Source: Anaerolineaceae bacterium (GTDB taxonomy: Bacteria; Chloroflexota; Anaerolineae; Aggregatilineales; Phototrophicaceae). From it: a DNA stretch of 64,000 nt. Made by a program: the position numbers and the translations under genes. The notes under the pieces are model-generated. The model saw only the letters and a program-made list of their open reading frames with translations. It was not told the origin of the DNA and searched no databases. Positions within the stretch are counted from its first letter, which is position 1. Each line of letters begins with the position of its first letter. Positions 34,965-42,293 of the stretch are shown one piece after another. The stretch lies in NCBI GenBank assembly GCA_002699585.1, contig PABP01000009.1, forward strand, positions 186,001 to 250,000, in the 5' to 3' direction.

Positions 34965-34993
34965 TTGCTTTTTGACCCTGACTTTTTTATACT
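34965..34993 (+). promoter_or_regulatory. Candidate promoter of the hisS leader
   Basis: TTGCTT (34965-34970), a 17-bp spacer and TATACT (34988-34993) place a transcription start near 35000. The resulting leader is about 220 nt and contains the His-rich peptide, the antiterminator and the terminator. Confidence 0.6.
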
Positions 34994-35045
34994 CTTAACA
35001 ACGTCAATTGCGCCCCGGCGCACTCAAAACAAGGCGAGCAACCGC

Positions 35046-35093
35046 ATGATCAACCTGAACAACAGCCGCAGCCATCATGCACATCATGCATAA
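35046..35093 (+). CDS. Histidine leader peptide (hisS attenuator)
   Basis: A 15-residue frame, MINLNNSRSHHAHHA, followed by TAA. Four of the last six codons are CAT (35073-35078 and 35082-35087). AAGG stands 11 nt before the ATG. It is too short for ordinary gene calling. The stop codon touches the 5' strand of an antiterminator stem, and a terminator follows 30 bp later, ahead of hisS. A ribosome waiting for His-tRNA on these codons would leave 35092-35108 free. This arrangement matches the classic his, trp and pheST leader peptides in logic. Confidence 0.85.
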   Translation: MINLNNSRSHHAHHA

Positions 35094-35147
35094 GCGTTAA
35101 CTGACGTCACGGATTGAACTTCCAAAGCGCGACGTTGGTTCGCGCTT
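35092..35147 (+). promoter_or_regulatory. Antiterminator of the hisS attenuator
   Basis: Bases 35092-35108 (AAGCGTTAACTGACGTC) can pair with 35131-35147 (GACGTTGGTTCGCGCTT): 16 of 17 positions pair, three as G-U, with one T-C mismatch. This duplex uses the loop and the whole 3' arm of the downstream terminator, so the two structures exclude each other. The 5' strand begins inside the leader stop codon. A ribosome that finishes the peptide would cover it; one stalled on the first His codon would not. Confidence 0.8.
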
Positions 35148-35151
35148 TTTT
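35124..35151 (+). terminator. Attenuator terminator upstream of hisS
   Basis: A perfect 8-bp stem AAAGCGCG/CGCGCTTT with a 9-nt loop is followed by an uninterrupted T run (to 35151, then ATTTG). It lies 71 bp before the hisS start codon, within the same transcript, so it must be bypassed for hisS expression. Confidence 0.9.
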
Positions 35152-35222
35152 ATTTGTATCCACAGCGCGACAAACCGTATTCAATCGATTCAAAGCAAGC
35201 GACCTTTAAGGACAGGCACAGT

Positions 35223-36572
35223 ATGGCACAGACAAAAATCAAACCCCGGTTGGCCAAGGGCTTCCGCGACTTTTTACCCGCGGAAATGCTCAAGCGCCAG
35301 TATGTCATCGACACCGTTGAAGGTGTCTTCCAGCTATATGGCTACGAGCCGTTGCAAACGCCCGTATTGGAAATGCGCGATACGTTGTTTGGCAAATATG
35401 GTGAAGACGCCGAGCAGCTCATCTACAGCGCCCAACATGGCCGCAGCAAGAGTGACGAAGTCGCCATGCGTTACGACCTGACTGTGCCGCTGTCGCGTGT
35501 CGTCGCCCAGTATGAAAATGACATCACGTTCCCATTCCGCCGCTATCAGATCAGCCCGGTTTGGCGTGGGGAACGCCCCCAAAAGGGCCGCTACCGTGAG
35601 TTCTACCAGTGCGATGCCGATATTGTCGGCGTCAGTGGCATGGAAGCTGATGCTGAAGTCATCAGCGTCATGCACACTGTGTATCAGCGTCTGAACCTGC
35701 CGCAGCCCATCATCAAGATCAACAATCGCAAGCTGCTGACAGGTATGGGCATTTTCTCTGGTGTGCCCGATGGCCAACTGCCGGATCTCTACCGCAGCAT
35801 CGACAAGTTCGACAAAATCGGCGCGGATGGCGTGGAAAAAGAACTCGTCGAGCGTGGCATCCCTGCCGAAGCCGTCGCCCGAATGATGAACCTCATTCAA
35901 TCGCGGGAAGCAGGCGTCAAAAATCTGGACGTGCTCGATAACCAGATGGGCGATCTGGAAGCGGCCCAGGTAGGTATCGCCGAGCTGCGTTCGATGGCGA
36001 CTTATCTGGATGCTTTAGGCGTGCCGACTTCAGCCTATGAATTTGACTTTACGATGGTGCGCGGCCTGAGCTACTACACCGGCCCCATTTTCGAGACCAT
36101 CATCCAGGAGCCAAACCTGGGCAGCGTCACCGGTGGCGGTCGTTACGATGACCTCATTGGCCTGTTCCGCCGCGAGAGCCTGCCGACGGTGGGTATGTCG
36201 CTCGGCATTGAGCGCATCATCGACATTATGACCGAACTCGACTTGTTCCCCTCACACATTGGCGATACGGTCGTCGATCTGCTGGTGACGGTCTTCGACG
36301 ACGAAACGCAGATTGCATCGGCGCGGCTGGCCAGCCAACTGCGCAAGATGAACATCCGCACCGAGCTGTACATGAGCGACAGCAAATTCAAGCTGGGTAA
36401 GCAGTTCGCCTATGCTGATAAGAAGGGCATTCCGCTGGTTGCCACCCTGGGACCTGAAGAAGTCGCCCAGGGGCGCGTTAGTCTCAAGCGCCTCAGCGAT
36501 GGCGAAGAGGTCGATGTTTTGCAGGCCGATGCCGTCGATGCGGTCGTCAATCTGATGCAAACCGAGTTCTAA
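35223..36572 (+). CDS. hisS: Histidyl-tRNA synthetase
   Basis: A 449-residue class II aminoacyl-tRNA synthetase that charges tRNA-His. Motifs: motif 1 region GFRDFLPAEMLKRQYV, motif 2 RYDLTVPLSR and RYQISPVWRGERPQKGRYREF, HisRS-specific RGLSYYTGPIFE, motif 3 TGGGRYDDLIG...GMSLGIERI. A C-terminal anticodon-binding domain follows from about residue 345. The ATG at 35223 begins MAQTKIKPRLAKGFRDFLPA; a longer open frame from 35154 runs through the leader and is not used. Regulation by histidine-dependent attenuation is indicated by the leader. Confidence 0.98.
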   Translation: MAQTKIKPRLAKGFRDFLPAEMLKRQYVIDTVEGVFQLYGYEPLQTPVLEMRDTLFGKYGEDAEQLIYSAQHGRSKSDEVAMRYDLTVPLSRVVAQYENDITFPFRRYQISPVWRGERPQKGRYREFYQCDADIVGVSGMEADAEVISVMHTVYQRLNLPQPIIKINNRKLLTGMGIFSGVPDGQLPDLYRSIDKFDKIGADGVEKELVERGIPAEAVARMMNLIQSREAGVKNLDVLDNQMGDLEAAQVGIAELRSMATYLDALGVPTSAYEFDFTMVRGLSYYTGPIFETIIQEPNLGSVTGGGRYDDLIGLFRRESLPTVGMSLGIERIIDIMTELDLFPSHIGDTVVDLLVTVFDDETQIASARLASQLRKMNIRTELYMSDSKFKLGKQFAYADKKGIPLVATLGPEEVAQGRVSLKRLSDGEEVDVLQADAVDAVVNLMQTEF

Positions 36573-36607
36573 AGCACGTCTATTTTCTGCTCGGCACTGG
36601 TAGACAG

Positions 36608-36636
36608 CGAGGGGCACGATATATACGTACCCCTCG
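36608..36636 (+). terminator. Hairpin after hisS
   Basis: A CGAGGGG/CCCCTCG 7-bp stem encloses an inner ACG...CGT pairing, 36 bp after the hisS stop. No T run follows, so it is a weak or factor-dependent end, or a stability hairpin. Confidence 0.4.
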
Positions 36637-36699
36637 TCACCCTTGATCGCATGGATCCATGCGTCTTTTCCACAACCTACTGATCTGGGCGAACGACAC

Positions 36700-36728
36700 T
36701 TGGGGTCTAGCGCCTTCCTGATTACAAT
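36700..36728 (+). promoter_or_regulatory. Candidate malQ promoter
   Basis: TTGGGG, a 17-bp spacer and TACAAT (36723-36728) form a reasonable promoter, with a start near 36735. A terminator hairpin (36752-36775) stands between it and malQ. Confidence 0.45.
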
Positions 36729-36751
36729 AGACGGAACCATAACACGTTGAA

Positions 36752-36775
36752 AGCGGGTGAATGCCCGCTTTTTCG
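36752..36775 (+). terminator. Terminator hairpin just upstream of malQ
   Basis: A perfect 8-bp stem AAAGCGGG/CCCGCTTT with a 6-nt loop is followed by TTTTT. It lies 28 bp before the malQ start. It may end hisS transcripts, or, if the promoter at 36700 is used, sit in the malQ leader. Confidence 0.8.
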
Positions 36776-36803
36776 TAAGGCTTTTTCTTAAGGGAGTTTG
36801 CCC

Positions 36804-38345
36804 ATGACCTTATTCCCGCGTTCTTGTGGGGTTCTGATGCATCCGACATCGCTGCCCGGTCGCTACGGTATCGGTGACCTGGGGGCGAATGCGTATCGAT
36901 TTGTCGATTGGCTGGAAGAAACAGGTCAGTCGATTTGGCAGGTACTGCCGCTGGGACCAACCAGTTACGGCGATTCGCCTTATCAAACCTTATCGGCCTT
37001 TGCCGGAAATCCCAACCTCATCAGCCTGGACCTGCTTGTAGAAGCCGGCTATCTCACGGCGGATGACTTGGCCGATGTACCCGACTTCCCGGAAGACACG
37101 GTCGATTACGGTTGGATCATTCCTTATCACGATACCAAACTGAACGTGGCTTACAGTCGCTTCGCCGATTCTGCCTCCGATGCTGATAAGGCCGCTTACG
37201 AAGAGTGGTGCCAGCAAGAGGCACACTGGTTGGATGACTTCGCCCTGTTTGCGGCCCTCAAGCGCCACTTTGGCGGCGCGCCCTGGGTCAAATGGCCGGA
37301 AAAGGGCCTCATCCGCTATGAAAATTCCGCCCTGGCCAAAGCGAGGGAAACGCGCGCCAAGGACATCGACGAGCAGCGTTTCCGTCAGTGGTTGTTCTTC
37401 AAGCAGTGGCTGGCCCTCAAAGAATATGCCAACCAGAAGGGCATCCGCCTTTTTGGTGATCTGCCGATTTTTGTGGCCCACGATAGCAGCGACGTCTGGG
37501 CCAACCAGTCGCTTTATTATCTGCACGAAGACGGCAACCCGACCGTCATCGCTGGCGTACCGCCCGATTATTTTAGCCCGACTGGCCAGCGCTGGGGCAA
37601 TCCGCTTTATCGCTGGGGCAAGATGAAAAATAGTGGCTATGCTTGGTGGATCAAACGCTTCAAAGCCATCCTCAGCCAGGTAGATTACATCCGTGTCGAT
37701 CATTTCCGCGGCTTTGAAGCCTACTGGGAAATCCCGGCGACGGAAGAAACAGCGATCAATGGCCGCTGGGTACCCGGTCCAGGCCATGATTTCTTCAAGA
37801 CAGTTGAAGAAGCCCTGGGTGAGCTGCCCATCATCGCCGAAGACCTGGGTGTCATCACCGAAGGCGTGGAAGCGCTGCGCGATGACTTCGGCTTACCGGG
37901 CATGAAAGTGTTGCAATTCGCCTGGAGCGATCCCAAGAATGTCTTCCTGCCGCACAACCACGTTCCTAATTGTGTCGTCTATAGCGGCACCCACGACAAC
38001 AATACGACTGTGGGCTGGTGGGAAAATGAAATGGACGATGGCAGCCGCCAGTTCATGCAAGATTACCTCGCCCGTGAAGTCAAAGAGCCGCAATGGATTC
38101 TGATCCGGCTGGCGCTGGGTTCACCTGCGCATACGGCCATCTATCCCATGCAGGATGTCCTCGCTCTAGGCGCGGAAACCCGCATGAATACCCCTGGTAA
38201 GCAGGGAGGTAACTGGGGCTGGCGTATGACGGAAGCCGATTTTGACCATGCCAATAAGGACTTGCTGGCTCAGCTAACCTGGCTCTATATGCGTCGCCCG
38301 GACCAGCAAGAAAAAGTCTATGGTGATGCGGCCGTAAAGGATTAG
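36804..38345 (+). CDS. malQ: 4-alpha-glucanotransferase (amylomaltase)
   Basis: A 513-residue GH77 enzyme that moves alpha-1,4-glucan segments between maltodextrins. Key segments are SCGVLMHPTSLPGRYGIGDLG at the N-terminus, LFGDLPIFVAHDSSDVWAN, the nucleophile Asp in YIRVDHFRGFEAYW, the acid Glu in IIAEDLGVIT and the second Asp in VVYSGTHDNNTTVGWW. GGGAG lies 7 nt before the ATG at 36804. With the GH13 enzyme at 40286 it forms an internal glycogen/maltodextrin processing set. Length is normal. Confidence 0.97.
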   Translation: MTLFPRSCGVLMHPTSLPGRYGIGDLGANAYRFVDWLEETGQSIWQVLPLGPTSYGDSPYQTLSAFAGNPNLISLDLLVEAGYLTADDLADVPDFPEDTVDYGWIIPYHDTKLNVAYSRFADSASDADKAAYEEWCQQEAHWLDDFALFAALKRHFGGAPWVKWPEKGLIRYENSALAKARETRAKDIDEQRFRQWLFFKQWLALKEYANQKGIRLFGDLPIFVAHDSSDVWANQSLYYLHEDGNPTVIAGVPPDYFSPTGQRWGNPLYRWGKMKNSGYAWWIKRFKAILSQVDYIRVDHFRGFEAYWEIPATEETAINGRWVPGPGHDFFKTVEEALGELPIIAEDLGVITEGVEALRDDFGLPGMKVLQFAWSDPKNVFLPHNHVPNCVVYSGTHDNNTTVGWWENEMDDGSRQFMQDYLAREVKEPQWILIRLALGSPAHTAIYPMQDVLALGAETRMNTPGKQGGNWGWRMTEADFDHANKDLLAQLTWLYMRRPDQQEKVYGDAAVKD

Positions 38346-38390
38346 TGGTTTGCGTATGGCTCATATGCTGATGACAGGGCAGGCTGCATC

Positions 38391-39140
38391 GTGACCGAAA
38401 CGCACATCTGGACGATGGGTAATGCTGCCAAAACCTACTGCTTGCGGTGGATTGCTGCCGAGGTGGAGCGACGGGGCGAAGATGCCCCGTTGACCATCCT
38501 TGACCTGGGCAGCGGTACCTCGGCCAACTTTGCCTCGTTTTTAGAAGCTTATCCACAAGTGGGCTATATCGGTGTGGACCCCGCCGCAGGTGCTTGTGAT
38601 GTCGCTCGCCAGACCTTGCCGCAGCGCGACAACATTCGCGTCATCAACGCGCTGGCCTATGATCTTTACGGGCGCGTCATCACGGAACCCGTCGATGTCA
38701 TTGTCTCGTTCAGTGTGCTGGAGCATGTCGTTCAGCGACCGCGCTACTTGCAAACGGCCTATGACTGCCTCAAGCCCGGTGGCACCTTCTTGATTAACTA
38801 CGATAGCGGTCATTTTAACCCCAATCGGGATCTCAAGGAGAAGCTCAAAACCTGGCTCAGCCCCTGGATGGCACGGCTTGGCATGGAAGGCCATTATCAG
38901 AAGTTCGTTCGCGAACAGGATTTTCAGCAGTGGATCAAGCAGGTCGGCTTTGAACTCATTGAAGCCAAGTCCTTCAATACCCAGCTCAAAGGCCTACACA
39001 AACGCATTCCTGCTCAGTACAAAGAGGAGCACCAGCGCCGCTGGTTGGCATACGAAGAATGGCTCAATACAGTCGTCACTGACTATAACGATGGCGATGC
39101 GTTTCTTTGGTTGTCTCGCAACTTCATCCTGCGCAAATAG
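38391..39140 (+). CDS. SAM-dependent class I methyltransferase
   Basis: A 249-residue protein with the Rossmann methyltransferase motifs ILDLGSGTSANFASFL (motif I), YIGVDPAA (motif II), DVIVSFSVLEHVVQRPRYL (motif IV) and LKPGGTFLINYDSGHF (motif V/VI). The start is GTG at 38391, 45 bp after malQ, so probably cotranscribed. Substrate unknown; the C-terminal half (about 130 residues) is basic and not recognised. Confidence 0.85.
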   Translation: MTETHIWTMGNAAKTYCLRWIAAEVERRGEDAPLTILDLGSGTSANFASFLEAYPQVGYIGVDPAAGACDVARQTLPQRDNIRVINALAYDLYGRVITEPVDVIVSFSVLEHVVQRPRYLQTAYDCLKPGGTFLINYDSGHFNPNRDLKEKLKTWLSPWMARLGMEGHYQKFVREQDFQQWIKQVGFELIEAKSFNTQLKGLHKRIPAQYKEEHQRRWLAYEEWLNTVVTDYNDGDAFLWLSRNFILRK

Positions 39141-39231
39141 GAGTCTGCACAAGGTGAGGCAAGACACATCTTACCATTGCTCCCAGACGTCCCCAGGCCT
39201 TTTATTTGATGCTAAGCGGCTTAGAAAGGCA

Positions 39232-39275
39232 TCCTTCCACCTCATGGGGGAAGGACTGAGGAAGGGGGTCTTTTT
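39232..39275. repeat. Intergenic hairpin repeat of the CCTTCC/GGAAGG type
   Basis: TCCTTCC/GGAAGGA inverted repeat (39232-39255) is followed by a G-rich GAGGAAGGGGG stretch and a T run. The element is similar in style to 62795-62834 and to a type of repeat seen in intergenic regions of many Chloroflexota. It is in the 224-bp gap after the methyltransferase. Confidence 0.4.
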
Positions 39276-39313
39276 AGACTGAGGTATGTTAATTGATTTC
39301 TCGAATAGCCAAC

Positions 39314-39344
39314 AAAAAAGCACGGCCAAATGACCGTGCTTTTT
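39314..39344. terminator. Bidirectional terminator before the flavodoxin gene end
   Basis: An 11-bp perfect stem AAAAAGCACGG/CCGTGCTTTTT with an 8-nt loop has A and T runs on either side, so it can end both the minus-strand flavodoxin transcript and plus-strand read-through. Confidence 0.9.
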
Positions 39345-39364
39345 GCTATCGAGATATCGGCACG

Positions 39365-39889
39365 CTACACGCCAAATTCTTCTTTGACCTGCTTAACCCA
39401 CTTTTCAATGCGGTCATCGGTCATGCTCGCCTGACCTTCTACATCGACGCCCAAACCCAGTAGTGCTTCGCCATTTTCTTCTGTGGCCAGGGATTCTTCA
39501 AACTGGTAGCGCTGTGCTGACCACAAGCCTAACACGGTCGCACCCTGGATCAGAACCTCATCGGCTAGGATGCCCATCGCATCCAGGAAGTTGAAGCCAT
39601 AGCCGTTCTGGTCGCCCAGGCCGAACAGGGCCACTTTCTTCCCTTTGAAGTCCATGCCTTCCATCTTGGGCAGGAAGATCGCCCAGTCATCCTGTAACTG
39701 GCCAACATTCCAGGTGGGGATGCCGAAGATAATGTATTCATATCCCAGGATTTGCTCAGGTGTAGACCCGCCGATGTTATGCACATCGACCAGGCCGCTT
39801 TCCGTCTCGTTGAATTTTTCTGCCATTTGATAGGCGACAGCTTCCGTGTTGCCGGTATTGCTGCCGAAGAATAAGCCAATCTTACCCAT
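39365..39889 (-). CDS. fldA: Flavodoxin
   Basis: A 174-residue long-chain flavodoxin. The FMN phosphate loop is FGSNTGNTEAVA, the isoalloxazine loops are TWNVGQLQDDW and FGLGDQNGYGFNFLDAMG, and a long-chain insertion follows (GLWSAQRYQFEESLATEENG). It carries one- or two-electron transfer in the cytoplasm, replacing ferredoxin under iron limitation in many bacteria. No redox partner is adjacent. TAGGAG lies upstream of the ATG. Confidence 0.97.
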   Translation of the reverse strand: MGKIGLFFGSNTGNTEAVAYQMAEKFNETESGLVDVHNIGGSTPEQILGYEYIIFGIPTWNVGQLQDDWAIFLPKMEGMDFKGKKVALFGLGDQNGYGFNFLDAMGILADEVLIQGATVLGLWSAQRYQFEESLATEENGEALLGLGVDVEGQASMTDDRIEKWVKQVKEEFGV

Positions 39890-40285
39890 AATTGGGAACT
39901 CCTAATGAAAGCTAACACGCTATCGAAACAAAGTCTGCTCAGAAATATAACAAAACTTCGTCGTCTTGTCTGCTCTTGTGATTAATAGCACAATGAAAGT
40001 ATAGACTGCCACAGCCTTTTTGACTGCCCATACTTCAGTAAAAATGAACAATTTGTTTGTAAATCACCTGATGTTATGAACAATCAGGTCATGCTATCCT
40101 GCTCGTTACATAGTTTCGTTACATGATTATGGGGCTTCATTTGTGGCTGCTTACCGCATTTGGGTGCGCCCTGTAGGGCAACTTGTTGTGCCCATCAATG
40201 CCGAATCATTTTCTGCGTACGGACGCAGCACGCTGTTTGCGTCTGGAACAATAATCTCGTTCAGTAATCAGAAAGCAAAATAGTT
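39890..40285. other. Divergent intergenic space, 396 bp, AT-rich
   Basis: It contains the flavodoxin promoter region (minus) and that of the GH13 gene (plus). An inverted repeat ACCTGAT/ATCAGGT with a 10-nt loop lies at 40066-40089. A degenerate REP-like element is at 40173-40193 and a possible worn second one near 40217-40246. No gene was found. Confidence 0.55.
40173..40193 (+). repeat. Degenerate REP-like element
   Basis: GTAGGG at 40173 and TGTGCCC at its end resemble the AC-type REP copies, but the centre (AACTTGTTG) is shortened and only imperfectly self-complementary. It is counted apart from the eleven clear copies. Confidence 0.4.
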
Positions 40286-42157
40286 ATGGCCGCATTGCCA
40301 GCCTGGACCGCAGGCGTCCATCACGATGGGTCGATTATGCATATCTCGAACCCACTGCCTGCCCTCAATGAAACCGTCTCGCTTACCCTGCGTACGCCTG
40401 CTAACGCGCCCATCAATCATATCTTCTTGCGCGCCATCATCGACGGCGAATATCATCGTGTTGAGATGACCATCAGCAGCCACAATGACGTTGCTAAAAT
40501 CTGGACCGCCGACCTCAAGCTGCCCCAGGCGCACGTCGATTATTGCTTCAAGCTGATGACGACCGAAGGCTCATATTACTATACGGCGCGCGGTATATAC
40601 CGCAGCGATACGCCCGATAGCGATTACTTCACCTTGCTGGCAGGCTATCAGGCCCCGGCATGGGTACACGATGCCATCTTCTACCAGATTTTCCCGGATC
40701 GCTTCAATAACGGCGACCCCAGCAACGATACTCGACCGGGCGAAACCGAAGTGCTGGGTCACAAGAGCACCAAGCCGGAGTGGGGCGAGCTACCCACACC
40801 CTGGGAAAAAAGCGGCAGCATGGATTTCTTCGGTGGCGATTTGCAGGGCATCACCAATCGGCTGGACTACTTGCAAGACCTGGGCGTGAATGCCCTTTAC
40901 CTGTGTCCGATCTTCAAAGCCGGGACCAACCACAAATACGATATTCAGGATTTCTGGCAGATTGATAAGCACTTTGGCGGTAACGAGGCCCTCGTCGCCC
41001 TGCGCGAAGAACTGGATCGCCGCGGTATGCATATCATTCTGGACATCACCACCAACCATATCGGCAATGGCAATCCCTGGTATCTGGATGCCAAAGACAA
41101 CCCCAATGCCTCTACGGCGGATTTCTTCGACTACGACCCGGAAACAGGCAAAATCGATACTTGGCTGGGCGTGCCGTTGCTCATCAAGCTCAACTACAAA
41201 AGCCAGTTGCTGCGCGACCGCATGTATCGTGATAAAGACGCGGCCCTGCGTTATTGGCTCAATGAACCCTATCGTATCGATGGCTGGCGGTTGGACGTCG
41301 CCAACATGACTGGCAACCTGCGCGAAAATCAGCTCGATCACGAAGTTTGGCGCGAGATGCGCCCCTACATCAAGAACGAGCATTCTGAGGCTTACCTGCT
41401 CGGCGAATACTTCATGGACGGCACGCCCCACCTCACTGGCGATGAACTCGATGCCTCCATGAATTACACAGGCTTCAATGTGCCCATTCGCCGCTGGATC
41501 GGCGGTGAGGATGTGGGTGTGGCTGATGGCAACCCTTACGGTGATACCGAACTGCTGCCATCAGATGCCGTCGCAGGTCAATGGCAGCGATTTATGGCCG
41601 CTGTGCCTTATGCCATCTCACTACAGCAGTTCAACCAGCTAGGCAGCCACGATACGACCCGTATCTTGCACGTCGCAGGCGAGGACAAAGCCCTTGTTCG
41701 GGTGGGCTTGGCCCTGCTGATTGGCTTCCCTGGGACGCCCTGCATCTATTACGGCGACGAGATCGGCATGACGGGCGGCAAAGATCCTGACAACCGCCGT
41801 TGTATGCCCTGGGACGAATCCCAGTGGGATACCAACATGCTGGCCTACTATCGCAAGCTGCTGAGCATCCGTAAGAGCAGTTCGGCGCTCAAATATGGCG
41901 GCTTCCAGATGTTGTTCGCTGATGGTGACCTGTTGGCATATCAACGCCACACGCCCGACCAGACCCTTATCGTGGTGGGTTATCGCGGTATTGGTACATC
42001 GCCCAGCTACCAGATCCCCGCATGGCAGGGCGGCTTGGTCGATGGCACGCAGCTTAAGGATTTGCTCTCCGGGGAAGTGTATTCAGTCGCCAATGGCATG
42101 CTGCCACTGTCCGGCCTGGAGCATGGTCAGGCCCTCATTTTGGAACTGCAAAGATAA
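40286..42157 (+). CDS. GH13 alpha-glucosidase / neopullulanase-like enzyme
   Basis: A 623-residue alpha-amylase-family enzyme without a signal peptide. Residues 1-125 are a beta-sandwich domain as in maltodextrin glucosidase MalZ and neopullulanases. The barrel has DITTNHIG, the nucleophile Asp in DGWRLDVANM, the acid Glu in LLGEYFMDG and the third acid in NQLGSHDTTR. A C-terminal beta domain ends at QRHTPDQTLIVV and onward. It should split maltodextrins or cyclodextrins inside the cell and so complements MalQ. The start at 40286 has only a weak ribosome site; ATG at 40337 is an alternative. Confidence 0.93.
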   Translation: MAALPAWTAGVHHDGSIMHISNPLPALNETVSLTLRTPANAPINHIFLRAIIDGEYHRVEMTISSHNDVAKIWTADLKLPQAHVDYCFKLMTTEGSYYYTARGIYRSDTPDSDYFTLLAGYQAPAWVHDAIFYQIFPDRFNNGDPSNDTRPGETEVLGHKSTKPEWGELPTPWEKSGSMDFFGGDLQGITNRLDYLQDLGVNALYLCPIFKAGTNHKYDIQDFWQIDKHFGGNEALVALREELDRRGMHIILDITTNHIGNGNPWYLDAKDNPNASTADFFDYDPETGKIDTWLGVPLLIKLNYKSQLLRDRMYRDKDAALRYWLNEPYRIDGWRLDVANMTGNLRENQLDHEVWREMRPYIKNEHSEAYLLGEYFMDGTPHLTGDELDASMNYTGFNVPIRRWIGGEDVGVADGNPYGDTELLPSDAVAGQWQRFMAAVPYAISLQQFNQLGSHDTTRILHVAGEDKALVRVGLALLIGFPGTPCIYYGDEIGMTGGKDPDNRRCMPWDESQWDTNMLAYYRKLLSIRKSSSALKYGGFQMLFADGDLLAYQRHTPDQTLIVVGYRGIGTSPSYQIPAWQGGLVDGTQLKDLLSGEVYSVANGMLPLSGLEHGQALILELQR

Positions 42158-42212
42158 GGTTATGTGTCGTAGCGATGCAGCAGGCTGTAATAATCAACGC
42201 CTGCTATCTACC

Positions 42213-42237
42213 GTAGGGGCGCAATATATTGCGCCCG
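42213..42237 (+). repeat. REP-like element, copy 3 (GC/AATA type)
   Basis: GTAG at 42213, perfect arms GGGCGCAATA/TATTGCGCCC. It is located in the space between the convergent GH13 and P450 genes. Confidence 0.8.
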
Positions 42238-42256
42238 ACCCACTCTGAAATCTACT

Positions 42257-42282
42257 GTAGGGACGCAGCACTGCTGCGTCCG
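42257..42282 (+). repeat. REP-like element, copy 4 (GACG type)
   Basis: GTAG at 42257, arms GGACGCAGCA/TGCTGCGTCC with a single C between them. It lies 20 bp after copy 3, in the same orientation, and 12 bp from the P450 stop. Confidence 0.8.
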
Positions 42283-42293
42283 GATCTTGTTTG

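Noticed and set aside
35154-35222. N-terminal extension of hisS
   Set aside because: The conserved HisRS N-terminus starts at MAQTKIKPRLAKG; the extension follows directly after the terminator and has no start signal.
34994-35222. T-box riboswitch upstream of hisS
   Set aside because: I found no T-box bulge sequence (UGGN with conserved flanks) or specifier-loop architecture; the His-rich frame and mutually exclusive stems explain the region better.
36573-36803. His- or aromatic-rich leader peptide for malQ
   Set aside because: No short frame with a ribosome site precedes the terminator at 36752; only the hairpin remains to be explained.
40217-40246. A further REP copy (GGACGCAGCACGCTGTTTGC)
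   Set aside because: The box reads GTAC instead of GTAG and the arms contain an insertion; not counted.
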